Shown piece by piece: positions 62,730-64,000 of a stretch of 64,000 nucleotides of DNA (the stretch's first letter is position 1; the number at the start of each line of letters is the position of its first letter). The notes below the pieces were generated by a model, which saw only the letters and a list, made by a program, of their open reading frames with translations, was not told the origin of the DNA and made no database searches. Source of the DNA: Phycisphaerae bacterium (lineage in GTDB: Bacteria > Planctomycetota > Phycisphaerae > Sedimentisphaerales > Anaerobacaceae). The translations under genes and the position numbers were made by a program. The stretch spans positions 1 to 64,000 of the forward strand of contig JAUWAY010000004.1 of NCBI GenBank assembly GCA_030601845.1. The letters run 5' to 3'.

Positions 62730-64000
62730 ATGTCAGCAGAAAAAGTCATAATTTTCGATACCACTTTAAGGGATGGCGAGCAGGCCGCCGGCACTCGATT
62801 GGGAGCCAGAGAGAAGCTGGAAATCGCCCGGCAGTTGACTCGGCTGAAAGTCGACGTTATAGAGGCAGGATTCCCCGCATCTTCGCCGGAGGACTTCGAG
62901 GCTGTACGGCTGATATCAGAACACATCGAAGGCCCCGTTATTTGCGGCCTGACCCGAGCTGTGGCAGAGGATATCAAGGTCTGCAGTAAAGCAATAGCCA
63001 AAGCTAAGCGGTCCCGCATCCATACGGGTATCGGTGTTTCCGAGATTCACATTGCCGGTAAATTCGCAGATGATAAATACGGCAAGACGATGGGCGAAAA
63101 GCAGGCCACTATCCTTAAGATGGCTGTCGAGGCAGTAAAGCACTCCGCCCAATACACCGACGACGTCGAATTTTACGCTGAGGATTCCGGCCGGGCCGAC
63201 CGCAAATACCTTTACGAAGTACTCGAGGCTGTTATCGAAGCCGGGGCCACTGTCGTCAACATCCCCGATACTACAGGTTACGCCATCCCCGAACAGTATG
63301 GTGCTCTTATCCGCGACATACGAGCCAATGTACCGAACATCGAAAAGGCGACAATCAGCGTTCATTGCCATGACGATTTGGGAATGGCGGTAGCTAATTC
63401 GCTTGCAGGCGTAAAGAACGGTGCACGGCAAATAGAAGGGACTATCAACGGCGTCGGTGAGCGAGCGGGTAACGCGGCCATAGAAGAGATAGTCATGGCT
63501 ATTCATACGCGGCGGGACTTCTTTGAGAAGGTGGAAACAGGTATCAATACCCGCGAGTTCTATCGAACCAGCCGGATGGTGGCCGATATGTTGGGAATGC
63601 CTGTTCCCGCCAATAAGGCGGTTGTAGGCCGCAACGCTTTTGCCCACAGTTCCGGAATTCACGTGGATGGGTTTCTGAAAAAGCGGGAAACGTATGAGAT
63701 TATGCGGCCTGAGACTATCGGCCTTGCCGAAAGTCGCGTGGTTCTTACAGCACGAACGGGACGTCACGGCCTTCGTCATCGCCTTGAAGAGATGGGATAT
63801 ACGCTGTCGCAGCAAGAGCTGGACAAGACATACGAGCGCTTCCTTGCGGTTGCCGACAAGAAAAAAGAGGTCTTTTCCGAGGATATTGCTGCAATAATCA
63901 GCGACGAGATTCACGTTGTAGAGCAGGTCTACGAACTGCAGCATCTCCGCGTTGTCATCGACACCGGCTCTACGCCCACCGCAAGCGTGAAAATAAAAAC
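62730..64000 (+). CDS. leuA: 2-isopropylmalate synthase, partial (runs off the window)
   Basis: 423 codons visible, no stop. Start ATG 62730 after GGAG at 62719-62722. DTTLRDGEQAAGT near residues 10-22 is the family signature. HCHDDLGMAVANS and INGVGERAGNAAIEE contain the metal-binding His and the GERAGN motif. NAFAHSSGIHVDGFLKK follows. Condenses 2-oxoisovalerate with acetyl-CoA, the first step of leucine synthesis. The residues AAG after DGEQ (usually SPG) are slightly unusual, so a homologous homocitrate- or citramalate-type synthase is not excluded, but the leader upstream supports LeuA. Confidence 0.9.
   Translation, partial: MSAEKVIIFDTTLRDGEQAAGTRLGAREKLEIARQLTRLKVDVIEAGFPASSPEDFEAVRLISEHIEGPVICGLTRAVAEDIKVCSKAIAKAKRSRIHTGIGVSEIHIAGKFADDKYGKTMGEKQATILKMAVEAVKHSAQYTDDVEFYAEDSGRADRKYLYEVLEAVIEAGATVVNIPDTTGYAIPEQYGALIRDIRANVPNIEKATISVHCHDDLGMAVANSLAGVKNGARQIEGTINGVGERAGNAAIEEIVMAIHTRRDFFEKVETGINTREFYRTSRMVADMLGMPVPANKAVVGRNAFAHSSGIHVDGFLKKRETYEIMRPETIGLAESRVVLTARTGRHGLRHRLEEMGYTLSQQELDKTYERFLAVADKKKEVFSEDIAAIISDEIHVVEQVYELQHLRVVIDTGSTPTASVKIK

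Overview
The window looks like a chromosome segment of an uncultured planctomycete, probably class Phycisphaerae (Sedimentisphaerales-like). That is an inference. It rests on secreted proteins carrying short dockerin-like motifs of the type DLNxDxxVxFxDFxxFxxxWL, on DUF2961 and TIGR03790 family proteins next to each other, on DUF1573 and CxxCH-cytochrome proteins, on a complete type II secretion (T2SS) operon, and on a Tat-leader sulfatase remnant. No rRNA gene is present; the only tRNA found is tRNA-Ser(GCT).

Layout. (1) 218-20775, plus strand: a Wzx/Wzy-type exopolysaccharide or O-antigen-like locus. It has an NDP-sugar epimerase, gmd and fcl (GDP-L-fucose), two secreted beta-helix proteins, a flippase, a pyruvyltransferase-like protein, a methyltransferase, a polymerase, five glycosyltransferases and a PglC/WcaJ-type initiating phosphoglycosyl transferase. 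(2) 20789-22431: two HEPN/MNT nucleotidyltransferase pairs in opposite gene order. (3) 22467-29263: a KamA-family radical SAM enzyme, DUF2961-dockerin and TIGR03790 proteins, a VanZ-like protein, and an exported nitroreductase/DJ-1 fusion. (4) 29343-31166, minus strand: nadE and tRNA-Ser. (5) 31556-47654, minus strand: the operon DUF1573 lipoprotein, multihaem cytochrome, gspC-D-E-F-G-H-I-J-K-L-M. (6) 48026-57470, plus strand: a second glycan set (GT2, GT39-like, methyltransferases, GT4, asnB) around a secreted beta-propeller with a dockerin-like tail. (7) 57655-62257: lone rpmA, a decayed sulfatase, three exported or membrane unknowns and a STAS protein. (8) 62401-64000: a putative leucine leader peptide, then leuA running off the window.

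The most unusual signals are these. A 51-codon leader ORF with eight Leu codons in 16, overlapping alternative hairpins, lies upstream of leuA and looks like an attenuator not caught by ordinary gene calling. Many arrays of degenerate 7-bp words of differing sequence sit in gaps and gene starts and, in gspE and the cytochrome gene, inside the reading frame. A GspI-like pseudopilin carries a MerR/excisionase-like helix-turn-helix in its C-terminal extension. The HEPN/MNT double pair, an exported SagB-nitroreductase/DJ-1 fusion, and a palindromic element present both inside a coding region and between genes are also notable.
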